Shown here: piece after piece, positions 32,451-44,204 of the stretch
Position numbering within the stretch: position 1 is the first letter of the stretch
Layout: each line of letters opens with the position of its first letter
DNA from: Endocalyx cinctus
Taxonomy: Eukaryota; Ascomycota; Sordariomycetes; Amphisphaeriales; Apiosporaceae
Assembly (NCBI GenBank): GCA_001600455.1
Contig: BCKC01000004.1
Coordinates: forward strand, 3,460,915-3,524,914
Direction of reading: 5' to 3'
DNA length: 64,000 nucleotides
Program-made: the position numbers and the translations under genes
Notes under the pieces: generated by a model
Told to the model about the DNA's origin: nothing
Seen by the model: the letters and a program-made list of their open reading frames with translations, nothing else
Databases searched by the model: none

Positions 32451-33489
32451 TTAGATAGCCTCGATCATGCTAGCGGGCAAAGCGCCGGCGAAACCGCCGA
32501 AAGCACCAATACCCTGGGCCTGAACGGCGGGGAAGCTGCCGGACGCGCATGTGACGGCGCAGACGCAAGCGCCGGTCTCGACGGTACCAGCGCCGGTGGA
32601 GATGGCCGAGGGGAGAGCGACGGCGCCCGTGGCGCTGGCTACGGCGCTGCTAGCGGCGGCGTCACCGGCGGCTCCGCCGGCCGTGGCGTTTCCGGTGATG
32701 GCGCTGCCGGCGCCGGTTCCCTTCTGGGCGATGGCGGCGGCCTGGAAGAGGGCTTGGGACTTCTCGGCCGTGGGGTTGATGGAGAAGGTCATGCCCTTGC
32801 CACAGTGGCCGGTCTGCTTGCAGTAGAACCCTGTGGACGAATTTGTTATTAGTACGGATTTCCCGAAAGGAGATTTTGTGTCAAATGGGGAATGAAAACT
32901 TACAGAGGGGCTCGGTGGTCATGACTTGCATAGCGACCTGAGGAGGAGGGTTGACGGTGTTGTTGGGGTTGGGCTGGAAACCAGAGTCCATACCACCAGC
33001 CATGGGGTCACAGGGGAGAGCGAAAGTGGACTGGGTAGCGGTGTGGTTGGTGCTCATGAAGGTGAAAACGACGACATCACCCTGGGCAGCCTGAACCTCT
33101 GAGGGGGTGAAAGCGAGACCGGCGGCGCCACCGACGGTAACGGTGTGCGTAGCTCCGGTACCAGCGATCGTGGTGGTCTGGCCAGCGGGAACGGTGGCGG
33201 TACCAACGACGGCGTCGGTGGCACCAGCGGTGACGGTCTGGGTAACGGTAACCTGCTCCTGGATAGTTGTCGTGGCGGCGTTGTTTCCGGGGTTGGCCCA
33301 GATGATAATAACTTGAGTGGAGCCAACGGCGGCAGCGATAGGAACGCCAGCAGCGATAGGAACACCAGCGGCGACGGCGGCGGCAGCGGCGCTATCCTTG
33401 TGGCTTCGCGCCTCGGGGTAGGAGTTGTGAACGGCCTTGCCGAGGGCGAGAGGGCTGAGAGCCAGAGAGAGGACGGTTGAGTACTTCAT
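32451..33489 (-). CDS. secreted cupredoxin (type I copper site) protein
   Basis: A predicted extracellular blue-copper-like protein. Exon 1 (33489-32904) and exon 2 (32830-32451) flank a 73-nt intron; the phase-1 join rebuilds EPLWFYCKQTGHCGKGM. The 321-residue product starts with a signal peptide (MKYSTVLSLALSPLALGKA). An Ala-rich stretch with a duplicated GVPIAA unit and a Thr-rich linker follow. The cupredoxin domain runs from HTVTVGGAAGLAFTP to MTFSINP. The Cys-x4-His-x4-Met spacing gives Cys199, His204 and Met209; the upstream ligand is His149 in STNHTATQ, so a complete type I copper set is present. The C-terminal third is Ala/Gly/Ser-rich and ends hydrophobic (GAFGGFAGALPASM), so GPI anchoring is possible. 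Function is unknown; such proteins are common in fungal secretomes. Confidence 0.92.
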
Positions 33490-35791
33490 TTTGACTAGAA
33501 TTAAGATTTTTCGTTTTGGACGCTAGCGTGCCTTTTTTCTTTTTATTCCTTCACACGTAAAAAAAGAGTAATAATAATTAAGGGTGTTGTCGTTTGCCTG
33601 AAAGACCGTTAATAGAAACCTGGCAGTAGGAATTGCGAGCGCTGCTCGTGAAGAAGAGAATGAACAAGATCAAAGATGAGATCACGGAAAAGAAAAACGC
33701 AAAAGAGCGAACGATCGAAGTCGTATAATAGAACAGAGATGATAGAATAAAAGAAAGAAAAAAAGAGAAACAAAACCTGATTCCAGATGGGGAACGCAGT
33801 CGCTTAAATCACAGCATGATGATCGTTAGAAGAACGCTTTGTCAGACACGGCAGAGGGCTAGGATCTCGCCTCCTAAGATTAGGAGCAGGTCTCGAAACA
33901 GGACTAGAAAGGATTCCGTCCAGAGCGTTACTAGACGAGCCAGGATATTGTTCTTCGGCGTACTAGGGGTTCCGGAGCAAGAACACACACAAATTCATGG
34001 CATTGACATGGATGAAGACCCACTATACTACCTTAACTGACCAGTTGATAATGTCGCCCAAGAATATATTGCGGCTCTGGTCCTGGTTAGCGAGAAGAAA
34101 CAAGAGCTGGGCGGAGGTTTACCAAGGGCTGATATTAGGTTTTTTCAGGGGTAGCTTTCTCCGTGTCTGTGGCAGATTCGTCTCGGATGGTGTTTTGGGC
34201 TACTCGCCTAAAACTGGGGAAGGGGCCCATGCACGTGGAATATCGACGTTTTACGGAGTAGAAACGCTTAAGCTTATTCATTTTGACGTCTTTTTATTCT
34301 TCTTTTCTTTCTTTTCTTTTACGTTATTCTTGAAATAATATCTTCAATTTAGAATTAGAATCTTTCACTCTTTTTTTCCCCTCTCGAAATGACCATATAT
34401 TACAACAGAGATGAATATAGCTCGTATCTTCAATAATTCGAGAAAATGAATCAAATTTGTAAGAATCCCAGGATCAGAGGTGATGTCCCACTATTATAGC
34501 GTAATAGAAGGCTATATTAGCGCTTCGGTAACATTAGATCCGATGAATCTACCCTGTCGTTAGGGGTAAATCGGTATCTGGGGTGCTAGGGTATGCTTCA
34601 GGTTATCTTGCATCAAGAATTATTATGCATCTGTGCTACTTTTTTACAATCTTTTTACAATGGGTCTTGGCATCTTAGCGACCAACTACAATCTTCTTTT
34701 TTGTTCATGAGCGTTTCGTCTATTGCCTAATATTCCTAAGGGTCGCTATCCGTTTTCGTCCCTGCCCCTTTTTGACTAACCTCAATTTCGGTATAGTATA
34801 CGATAGGTAACTTTAAATCCTAAATTATTTAAAAAAGCTTGTCTTGGTATTTAGCGTATCCTTGATCCTGGCAGCTGCCTAGGTAGAATTATTGCCTCAG
34901 CAACCCCCTTCATCCATCTCATTTCGGATTGTGTAGCACCCCTTATCAAGAGCAGTTTGGTATGGTAGTATTCTGAAAAGAGACCAAGCAGATGCTAGCC
35001 AAGACTCCATCACACTCGGTTTGACTACGCTGTCTCCTTATGCGATGACTTTTCGTTTCCTACGTTCTTAGCAGAATCGCCACGTTCCATCAATGTTTCG
35101 AAGTTTCGAAAAAGTTGACGTGACAGTTTATTGGCTCGGAGTTGCTGAATGTTTCCAAATTATATGATATGGAGGCCTCTGATCTGTCTTAAATAGACTT
35201 ATATCACATTAGGTACTAATGCGGAAATAAACTAGACTAATAAGATCTGGGTATGTGACGATGGATCCAAGTAGAGTTTTCCGGCGGTTCGAAAACTCTC
35301 CAGTATCTGATCTCGTTTATGAGTGCTTCCTAAAATTCCTAACGAAGATGCTCGCCCTTGTGGGCGCTAGTTCAAAGGCATGTGAGAATAGTCTGTCTGA
35401 CCATCGTGAATCTATCATCCTTTATCCTTCTCCTTACATTTACCATTCACTACTTATTATTTAGCTGTAAGTTTATTTCTTCAAGTTAAACTGTCAAGTA
35501 GTGTCGGGTATTGCGATTACCTACCACACGTCTAAATAAATTTTTTATCGAGTCTTTCCTACCCAATACCTGCATCTAGAAAATGATACATGGCTTGCCG
35601 CAGAGTGTCATCCATCGACAGGGTTACGTCAACATCATGTGATGATGTAACGCATACTGTTACAGATGCTCAGCGTCCCGTCGATCAGATGAAGATCAAC
35701 TGTATACATACATGGTGACCTAGACTATAGTAGTGTAACAATACCCAGCCTTATATAAATGGTCACGATTTTAGTGCCGTTTTTCCAGATG
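33490..35791. other. 2.3-kb spacer
   Basis: Promoter and leader of the cupredoxin gene (A/G-rich just upstream of its start) and 3' flank of the SMN gene. Open frames near 33816-34338 lack domains. No gene is supported. Confidence 0.65.
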
Positions 35792-36652
35792 TCAAGATTC
35801 GCCATTAGTTTGCTGTGACGGACCCCGTTGACCTTCGTAGTAACCAGTGTAATAACCAGCGTAATACCACGACATTAATAGTCTCTTGAGACCCTCGTCT
35901 TGAACTGTGAAGGAGTTAGACAACATCCATATAATCTTATTTGCCCGCAGTTGAAAGGTTTTTCTGGAACATACCTGACCCAAGAAAGCCGGCAGGTGAG
36001 AGGCCGGCACCGGGACCAGCCTTAAGCGGATGGCTGTGCTGGGTATCTGGCGTACCGTCTTTCTGTTCTCCATTCTATGTTTCATTAGAATCTTGGGTTC
36101 AAGTAGGCCAAGCTTTTCACGATCTACCGGGATTGACGTCGTGGGTCCATCCAGAGTTTAACTTACAGTAATCACGTCTCGTTTATGTCCGGCATCTGTC
36201 GTGATCTCTTCAGGGTCTGATGTCTTGCTGAGATTTTCAGTGCCGGGCTTGGCATCCGAACTAGCCCTATGAAAGGGGGAAAAAAACCATGTAAGTACAC
36301 CAGAACAATGCTCGATGATAAGCTGACGGGATAATGTAGCTGGATGAATGGCTGGATGAACCATCTTCGAACAAGAAAAGAAAGAGAGAGAAAAAAAAAC
36401 AAGAGGGAGGAGGGCAGGAATCGCAAAACCTACTCGGCGGGCTTAGATTTCGCGAGATCATCCACATTACCACCACGTCGATGTATACTATGGTACTTCT
36501 AAATAATCATGGTTAATTTAGATGATTGCAAAATGTATAATCCAAAAGCTAGTCGGCATTGGACTTACCTTGTACTCTTCCAGGGCTTCGTTCCATGAGT
36601 CTATGAGGGCAGAATCGTCCCATATCTCTTGATGTGTTAAATTCTCTGCCAT
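35792..36652 (-). CDS. smn1: survival motor neuron (SMN) homologue, snRNP assembly
   Basis: SMN is the core of the complex that loads Sm rings onto spliceosomal snRNAs. Five small exons: 36652-36569, 36498-36434, 36266-36167, 36074-35975 and 35904-35792. Introns are 70, 167, 92 and 70 nt, and phases close to 153 residues, essentially the fission-yeast length as I recall it. The N-terminal Gemin2-binding helix is clear: IWDDSALIDSWNEALEEYKK followed by YHSIH. The C-terminal YG-box oligomerisation helix is also clear at about residues 125-141 (LLMSWYYAGYYTGYYEG). No Tudor domain is visible between them; the middle is a Pro/Gly-rich linker (PLKAGPGAGLSPAGFLG). The exon 4 acceptor is a choice: CATAG at 36075 gives NGEQKDGTPDTQ before HSHP, while a downstream CAG would omit those 12 residues. 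The gene is divergent from the Nop15-like gene. Confidence 0.94.
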
Positions 36653-37218
36653 CTCTGTTGGCGCTGATCTGGTTTTAGGTATGAACAGTACTGCTGGTAT
36701 TTACGATCTGTATGACAAAATAAAGTGCCGGTATTTATTCAATTCCGCTGTTTATTCAATACCAAAGGCGATTCTGATTTCGGCTCTGGACCTGCTTGTT
36801 TCTTTAAGCTTAAGCTGGAAGGTAGTGCCATCTATGGGACATTGAATTTACCTGTCCCAAGCTCAAGTTCATAGGTGAATGAAATATGTGGCTCAGTTTA
36901 CGCTGTGGCGGTGTTTGTACCTCAATAATCTTAAACAGCCCAGCGCGTTACCCTGAAAGACAAAATTAGTGTACTGCTCCCCAGTTGGAGCACAGTATTA
37001 TCCATGATTAGAGTACTTATCTACTGTACTAACAAACCACTAATGGTGGGGTTATCTTTCTCACCGCCAAATTTTCAAAGTGGCAGAATTTAGCTTCGAA
37101 CCCTTGGAGGAAAAAAAAAAAAAGTTCTTGCAAGGTGCATGAATATTTACATATTTACTAAATTCAACGAGATTCATCGCAATTATTCTAATTAGAACAA
37201 ACCCCATAATTGTTCAAG
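36653..37218. promoter_or_regulatory. shared divergent promoter of SMN and the RRM protein
   Basis: 566 bp between start codons of two RNA-biology genes transcribed away from each other. AT-rich with an A-run near 37110-37124. No specific motif is assigned. Confidence 0.55.
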
Positions 37219-38483
37219 ATGGCTCCAGAACTGAGAGCAAGGAAACCAAAAGGTGCGAAATACAGAAATATTCAGTATCATTCATTTCAATTGCTAACAT
37301 AAACCTCTTTATAAAGAACCTACCATTTCTGCCCCGAAACCTACTAAAGCCAAATCAATTGTCTCGGCTGGCAAACGAAAACGTTAGTATAGATTCTGGA
37401 TTCCTGGGCTTCAGGGTGCTAATTAAGATATATCAGTCGCCGAGCAGTCAAGCCCAGTAGTAAAGAAGAAGTCAAAGTCTACAAAAGATTCTAGCCGGCG
37501 CAGCACTTCAAATGGATCAGAGCAGCAAGACATAGCCGATACCGAAGAGAACGAAACGTCGGATCACGAAAAGGATGAAGCCAAGGCCCTCGCTAAGCTT
37601 GTTGACAGCGACGATGAAGATGCCGTGGATACCGCCACTACGACATTCAAAGAGGGTCAAGATGTTGGAAAGGCACCTGAAGTATCCAAGGAATTAGTCA
37701 AGTCGTCCAAGTCAGGAAACGAAGGCACTGGTGTGATATATGTTGGACGAATCCCTCGTAAGTAACATACTCATGCGCCGTAGTTCCTTGTCGGCATTGT
37801 TTTACGTATGTTCATCACTAACAAGCCCAGATGGTTTCTATGAAAAACAAATGGAAGCCTACTTTTCTCAGTTCGGTCAGGTCAACAAAATCAGAATGTC
37901 TCGAAACAAAATTACTGGAGCGAGTAAGCACTATGCCTTCATCGAGTTTGAAGAGGCAGATGTTGCCGAAATTGTGGCCAAGACCATGGATAACTACTTG
38001 CTTTGGGGTCACATCCTAAAGGTTAAAGTGGTGCCTAAAGCACAAATTCACGAGAATCTTTGGAAAGGCGCGAACAGACGCTTCAAGAAGATCCCGTGGA
38101 CCAAGATGGCCGGAAACCGACTAAAGAAGCCGCTTTCTGAATCGGTATGGACTGAGAGGATCTCAAAGGAAGAGCGTAGACGTCAAGAACGGGCAGAAAA
38201 GCTCAAGGAAATAGGGTACGAATTCGACGCACCAAAACTGAAGACCGTTCAAGATGTCCAGAAGGAGCCTTCCGCGTTGGAGAACGGCGATGAAGAGGCG
38301 CCAAAAGCGATCGAGGCGGCGCCCACGCCAGCCGAAGCACCTACAGCTGAGGAGAAGGGCGATGATCAATCTCAGGAAGAAGAGCCCTCGGTTATCAGCG
38401 AGAAACCAAGTAAGAAGAGCAAGAAAGCTTCTACGAAGTCTACAACCGGCACGAGAAAGTCTTCAAGATCAAAAAAGGTTTAG
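37219..38483 (+). CDS. nop15: nucleolar RRM protein, NIFK/Nop15 family
   Basis: A predicted 60S pre-ribosome factor of the nucleolus, related to yeast Nop15 and human NIFK. Four exons: 37219-37252, 37317-37382, 37437-37757 and 37831-38483, with introns of 64, 54 and 73 nt. The product is 357 residues. The first exons give a basic/acidic disordered N-terminus. The RRM begins GVIYVGRIP (RNP2, about 132-140) and includes the RNP1-like KHYAFIEFEE, with AYFSQFGQVNKIRMSRN between. The characteristic post-RRM helix follows: PKAQIHENLWKGANRRFKKIPW and a KMAGNRLKKPLSESVW stretch. The C-terminus is acidic then Lys/Ser-rich. The phase-1 exon 3/4 join rebuilds GRIPHGFYEKQM. The symbol is by family resemblance; the protein is longer than yeast Nop15. 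Confidence 0.92.
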
Positions 38484-39430
38484 AAATAGACGATTTTGAT
38501 ATGTATTCAAACAAGCTCAATATAATAAAGAACAAGGTCAAGGCGAATAATCGGACAAGTCTTTGTCTATGCTAAATTTCAACGAGATGCTGGATTGTAG
38601 GAGTGGGATATTTGGTATGGTTTAGGTTATATATAGGCTAATTACTAAAGCGGTTCGTGTCCTTCAACTGCAACCAAATCTCTTCATTTAGACTGATATG
38701 TTCTCCTCACGTCAAAATATATATCTTTGAAGCATCTTGTGTTAGGCTTCTCTTTGAAAATGTATGCACATAAGCGAATCCACTATACCCAGAGACCAAA
38801 GTCGGGCAATAGTAGAATTATGAAAGGCAGATATTGTTATTCTGCTTCATACGGAGGATGTGAACCAATCCAGAAAAAAAAGCCATAGAAAAAAATCAAG
38901 GCAGGGAGGGTTCAAGTTACTGACTCCAACGAAGGTAGAAAAATATGTGAAGAGAAAAAAAGAGAAAAGAGAAGAAATTTTAGTGGTCCATTGTCGGATA
39001 GAATAATTTAGATGACAGACCCATTCGTCTTGATACGGATATACCGATATACTAGAAAAAGCCAGTAATTTATGATAATATAAGTAAAAATGACCAAGTG
39101 AAGTTACACCAAGAGACCTGTTCTGTTCGTATTCCCCCACTAATGGTTACTCTTAGAGCAGTAAAAGGTGACATATCTACATTACTACTGTATGGTATGG
39201 TACCTCTCAATAAGTCCCAAGTCCACAACTTCATCCAACCAGATCTGGACATATAAATGGTCTTCATCTACGATTCGCCAATAATCAACCACAAAGAGCT
39301 GTACCATTAGGTATGTAGTTATACATAGATCTCGGCGCAACACCATATTAAATATTAAGAAAACATATTATCTGTTATTTTCGACTGCTGTAACTAAGTT
39401 TCTATCAAGTAGTTCCTTCTAGACTTGACC
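38484..39430. other. spacer between two plus-strand genes
   Basis: 3' flank of the RRM gene and promoter of the golgin gene. AT-rich. No gene is supported. Confidence 0.65.
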
Positions 39431-41271
39431 ATGTCACCTCCCGACCAATCCCAGCAGACCAATTCAGGTCAGTCCCAGTCCAGATCCAAAGGACACGTCG
39501 TTATATATTACCGGTCGAAAGTTGCCACTAACATATATTTCCTTTAGCTTCAAAGAAGAAGAATAACAAGAAAAAGAAGAATGCTGCGAAACCAAAAGCT
39601 ACCGATGACGAAACCAAAGCCGCCGATATAACACAAAATGGAGACGTTCATGAAGACGAGGGCGAAGAATCAGATAATCCAGACACTCTAACCAATGTAT
39701 GTTACTCGCACAAATACATTGGTAACGTTTCTTCCCAGATTTGATGTCATCTAATAGGACTAATGATAGGACGTGACCGAAGAATCCGCTAATGGTCATC
39801 ATACATCGCCGCCTACCAACGGTCACAATTCCCGAGAGTCAAATTCAGCAACATCTACAGATACCAGCGTTAGATTAGAAGCCATGACGAAAGAACGAGA
39901 GGCCTTGAAAGTTGAAGTAGAGGAGTTACGAAAACAGCTAGAGGGTATACAAGCCGCGCACACGCAAGAGACGACAGAACTCAAATCAAATCTAGAGGAA
40001 GTCGAGGCAGCTAAGGAACAGGTCGAAGAACAGTATCAGACGCTTATAGAAAGGGTTGAAAAAATCAAGGAAAATGTTAGCAATCGTCTAGCAAGAGGGA
40101 ACCAGGAACTAGAGGAGGCCAACCAACGGATCGAAGAACTCGAAACCCAGAACGAGGATCTCCTCAAAGGCACGCAGAATACCCAGGAGGAGATAGAGGG
40201 GTTAAAAACCGAGTTACAAGATGCCACACGAGAACTTTCCAGTCTTCGAAGTCGGAATAACCTCTCTCAGCATAATTCGTTAAAAGAAAAAGAAGATATG
40301 ACTCGACAGATTCAGCATTTAAGAGAGGAGGCCGAAGCTGCCAAAGATGCCATGGGAGACTGGGAAGTTCTAGCCATGGAAGAGCGGTCCATTAGGGAGA
40401 GTCTAGCTGAGAAAGCGGCTGCCCTCGAAGAACAGCTTATCACGCTAAGAGAGAGTTATGAAAGAGCAGCCTCGGAACGAGATAGTCAATCTCAGGCCGT
40501 TGATAGTCTTCAGCGGGCCCTCCAAGAAATCCAAGAAGCTCGCAAGAGAGAGTTGCGGGAAATGGTAGAAACTTCAGAGGAGCAGATCCAAGCAATGAAA
40601 AAACTTGTGCGAGAGGCTGATGCTCGAGCATCGGAAGCCGAAAGCTCTAAAGAGATATTACAGAAAGAGCTAGAACGTACCGCGCCGTTCGAGAAGGAGG
40701 TGAAGGAGAAGAACCTTCTCATCGGAAAACTTAGGCACGAAGCTATTGTCTTGAACGATCACCTGACAAAGGCGCTCCGGTACTTGAAGAAGACAAAACC
40801 AGAGGATAACATCGACAGGTATGTTGCAACCGATGAAGTTCCCTTCTAAGTACATCAAGGCTAACAATGACCAATAGACAAATCGTTACGAATCACTTCC
40901 TCCAGTTTTTGGCTCTGGATCGCTCCGATCCTAAGAAATTTCAGATCCTACAGGTCATCGCCGGGCTGCTGAACTGGACGGACGAACAACGGGAGCAAGC
41001 CGGGCTTGCGCGGCCGGGAGCTTCCAATAACACACTTCGCCTCCCGACGTCCCCATTCCATAGGACACCGAGCACGCCTTCTCTCAGCACCGAGTTCTTC
41101 GCGGAACCAACTCCCACGTCAGCACACAAGGAGTCCCTCGCTGACCTCTGGGCCGGATTTTTGGAGAGGAGCGCGGAGGAAGGCTCCCAAGCCGGTTCGA
41201 GGAAGGGAAGCATGTCCAGCGTCGCGACCGGTAGGCCAGACACAAGAGGAGGATCTCATCCTCCTCCCTAG
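39431..41271 (+). CDS. rud3: Golgi coiled-coil protein with C-terminal GRAB/GRIP-related domain (Rud3-like)
   Basis: A predicted golgin tethering vesicles at the Golgi, recruited by an Arf-family GTPase. Four exons: 39431-39467, 39548-39696, 39770-40818 and 40878-41271, with introns of 80, 73 and 59 nt. The product is 542 residues. The N-terminus is Lys-rich (SKKKNNKKKKN) then acidic. About residues 85-400 are a continuous heptad-type coiled coil rich in Glu, Lys, Leu and Gln. The C-terminal domain starts at the last junction (DNIDRQIVTNHFLQFLALDR, about 409-428). It continues FQILQVIAGLLNWTDEQREQAGLARPG, resembling the GRIP-related Arf-binding domain of yeast Rud3/GMAP-210. A Ser/Thr-rich tail follows. 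A generic GRIP-domain golgin is the alternative name. Confidence 0.9.
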
Positions 41272-41988
41272 GCCTATTTAAACATATATGTATTCTTGCA
41301 TATCACACCGCCCTCACGCATACGTGCGTGGGTATATGCAAGTACGCATGCGAGTATAACTCGTAGTAATACTAGAAGAAGAAAAAAAGACAAAACAACG
41401 AGAGCATCTACTTAGGCGTTTCAGTGTGGTGATTGGGACTATTCGGAGGAATAATAGGAAATGTATGTACGTATTGTCTGTTGAGCCATGAATCATCATC
41501 ATCATAAGGGGGGAAATAGGACTGGCCTGATCTGGCCCCTTCGTCTTCATCGCAATTTTTCTACACTTGGAAAAATAATGCATTCTCTTGATCCACTCCA
41601 TCCTTTCTACTACTTGCCAACGAGGTATATTTATTGTTTGGCCATTTGCTGTAGTTTGTATGCATACTTTCATGCACACCCAATACATTTTCCACTTTTT
41701 AGGGGTTTACATGTGAAGGCACGGTCGTAATACTAAATAGATGTATATGTAGGTACAGCTCACCTCAACCCACAAGTATGATCTACATATATTATAGATT
41801 TCCGTATCCGATATACGTGGAAAGGAACTAAAGCATATTCTCTATAAGTCTATTAATAGCACGCTCTAGCAATGCAAAAGTGATGCAATCGATATAGTAT
41901 AACATCTTTTTCTTAAATGTCTTTATCGAACCGCTTCTCGAAAACAAAAACATATTAATAAACGTTTTTTCCCCCTCTCTTTCTTATC
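41272..41988. other. convergent spacer
   Basis: 3' flanks of the golgin (+) and the membrane protein (-). AT-rich, no gene supported. Confidence 0.7.
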
Positions 41989-43178
41989 CTATCCAACCAT
42001 AGTCTCGGGTGCAGCATTAGCCGCGGCTCGAGACGATAAATCTTCCATGGCGGGCAGGACGTTGAGAGCGTACAACTCGGCGTCGCGCGAGATATGCTGT
42101 ATGCTGATGCGATTCTGCAGCGCGTCGTTGACCCCCTCGACCACCTCCCTCTCCTCCATGACCTCGCGCATGAGCCTGCCCTCGTGCTGCCAGTACGCGT
42201 GGGTCCGAGCCCGCAGGTCCTCGTCCCGGGTCGTCGTGTTCTTGACGATCCCGACGGCGTTCAGCCGGCTCTTGACGGCGAGGAGCTGCCTCGTCGCGGC
42301 CTCGACCCGGGCCGCGGGCGCGGGCGGGTCGAAGAAGGCCCGGCGCGTGCTCGACAGGTACAGCAGCGCCGCGACGACGACGTCGATCCCGGCCAGGACC
42401 GACAGCCGGACGGCGCGCGCGCGCCAGAAGAAGGCGTCGAGGTCGGCGAGGCGCGTCGACCGCGCGTTCGCCTGGTAGTTGTACGCGTTGACCGCGTACA
42501 CGTCGGCGGCGATCCAGAGCGCCGCGAGGACGGCGCTCGCCGTCCGCCACCGCGCGCCTTCCTTGCCCGCAACGGCGGCCGAGGTCGCGAGCGAGACGAG
42601 CATCAAATTCACGAGGTGGGGCGTCACGAGGGCCGGTAGGGCGTAGTAGAAGTACGACCGCGGGTCGTCCGAGTTGCAGAAGGGGCAGTCGGCGAGCACG
42701 TCGGGCCCGAACTGGAGGTACAAGAGGCGCGACTCGAGGTTCACGAATTTGAGACGTAGCGCCGAATCCGCCGCCGCGAGGACGCCGTCCGGTCGGAGCG
42801 CGGCGAGGCGCGTGAAGAGCACGTCCGTGGGCGCTTGCAGGCGAGACTGCGTGAGGAGGAAGATGTTCTCGGGCGAGAAAGGGGACGGGAGAAGGGCGCG
42901 GATGACGAGCACGAGAGCGGTCGAGAGCAGGATCGCGAGTCCTCGGATAGCGGGCCCGGGTACGGGTCGGATCTGCTGCGCGTGGTGCGCCGAGGGGTTG
43001 CGTATTGATCGGTAATAGCTGATGGCTTTGGGGAGGAGCATAGGTCCGAAGAATAGGAGGAGAGATTTTATCCTGTGAGTTGAATTTTATTATTACTTTA
43101 TTAGCCATTACTTGTTGTTATTATCGGGAGGTCTGTACTCGAGTATTTTACTTACGTCCCCCAAGAGATGGCCGCCAT
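41989..43178 (-). CDS. conserved fungal multi-span membrane protein, function unknown
   Basis: I do not recognise a function. The first exon is only 23 nt (43178-43156, MAAISWG plus part of a Thr codon). After an 83-nt intron (43155-43073), exon 2 (43072-41989) continues TIKSLLLFFGPMLLPKAI. The product is 368 residues. Hydrophobic segments lie near residues 8-24, 48-68 (GLAILLSTALVLVIRALL), 155-180 (PALVTPHLVNLMLVSLAT), 190-210 and 240-260 (VLAGIDVVVAALLYLSS). A CPFC pair sits in the loop after the second segment, and a charged C-terminal helix region (EGRLMREVMEEREVVEG) follows. The Met at 43041 opens the uninterrupted frame, but it would lose the first TM segment. Exon 2 is extremely GC-rich (42 of 60 bases at 42421-42480), unlike the flanking spacers. 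Confidence 0.85.
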
Positions 43179-44204
43179 TTTGTCTTCACTTCCTGCTTTC
43201 TTTTTCTTTTTCCTTACTTCTTCTTATTCGTATCTTTTGGTTACTTCATTACTCAGAGCGAAAGGTAGCTCTTTCAGTATATTATTAAGAATTCGACTTT
43301 ATTATAAAATAAGTCAAGTCCAAGTTAGAGGCTTAAACGAGTGAATAATTAGGGCAAAGACAGATCTTGCTTCACCAACACGTCAGAGGACCTACATGTA
43401 CCCGTGGACGTATCGTATTATACATATTTGAGGCTCTCTGTCTTTTTGGCGGTTTGGACCCCACTAAGGGACCTGTAGCCAGTTGGCATTTACACTAGTT
43501 ATAGTTAGCTCACCATATTCCAGGGCAGCGCAGGGGTATTTGTAACGTACATACACTGTAATAATAACTGTGTACAATGACTAAGTGGATACAGAAGAAA
43601 AAGATAAGTGGTCAACATGATTGGCTAAGCTTTTTTTCTTCTCTCTATTTAATCTCAGTTTCTGCAAAATTTTTGAATTCTTTCCACTTACGAAAACATC
43701 GTGAAATTTGTGTGCCGCAAGAGAGCACAAAAACATTCAGAGATGTTTCTGATAATACACGTGTATAAACTCTACTTCGTTACTGAGACATGCTATGAAT
43801 AACTACCGAAGTATTTCTTGATTATCATAGCTAAATAATATCCTTAAACACCTCAAGTACTCAAGTACTCACGAACAAGGAGTTAAGGGAGGTAGGTAAA
43901 GATGAATCCATACATGATTCTGGCACTTTCGAAGCTTTGGCGATCTTTTTTCTCGATGGTCGCTAGAGTCAATATGCTGCCTAGAGCGACCCAAAGTACT
44001 CTGCCAAGAGTCATCTCAATCGTGTTACAGAGTTTTCCAAGCTTTTCGCCATGTCAAACTCTGCGTCAAATTTTTAGATGAGAGACATCATATTTCATTA
44101 TATCCCACTTAGTAATTTTTTTTTCTCCCTACGTAACTCCCGCCCAATCTAATGCGTAGTCCTAAGTCCCTATGTCCGTATGAGAACCCTAACGTCGAGG
44201 ACAT
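43179..44204. other. spacer between two minus-strand genes
   Basis: Promoter of the membrane protein and 3' flank of Get1. AT-rich, no gene supported. Confidence 0.65.

Noticed and set aside
42017..43108. 363-codon second frame over the membrane-protein gene
   Set aside because: Arg/Pro/Gly-rich shadow created by GC-ending codons of the true frame; the true frame has TM segments and correct splicing.
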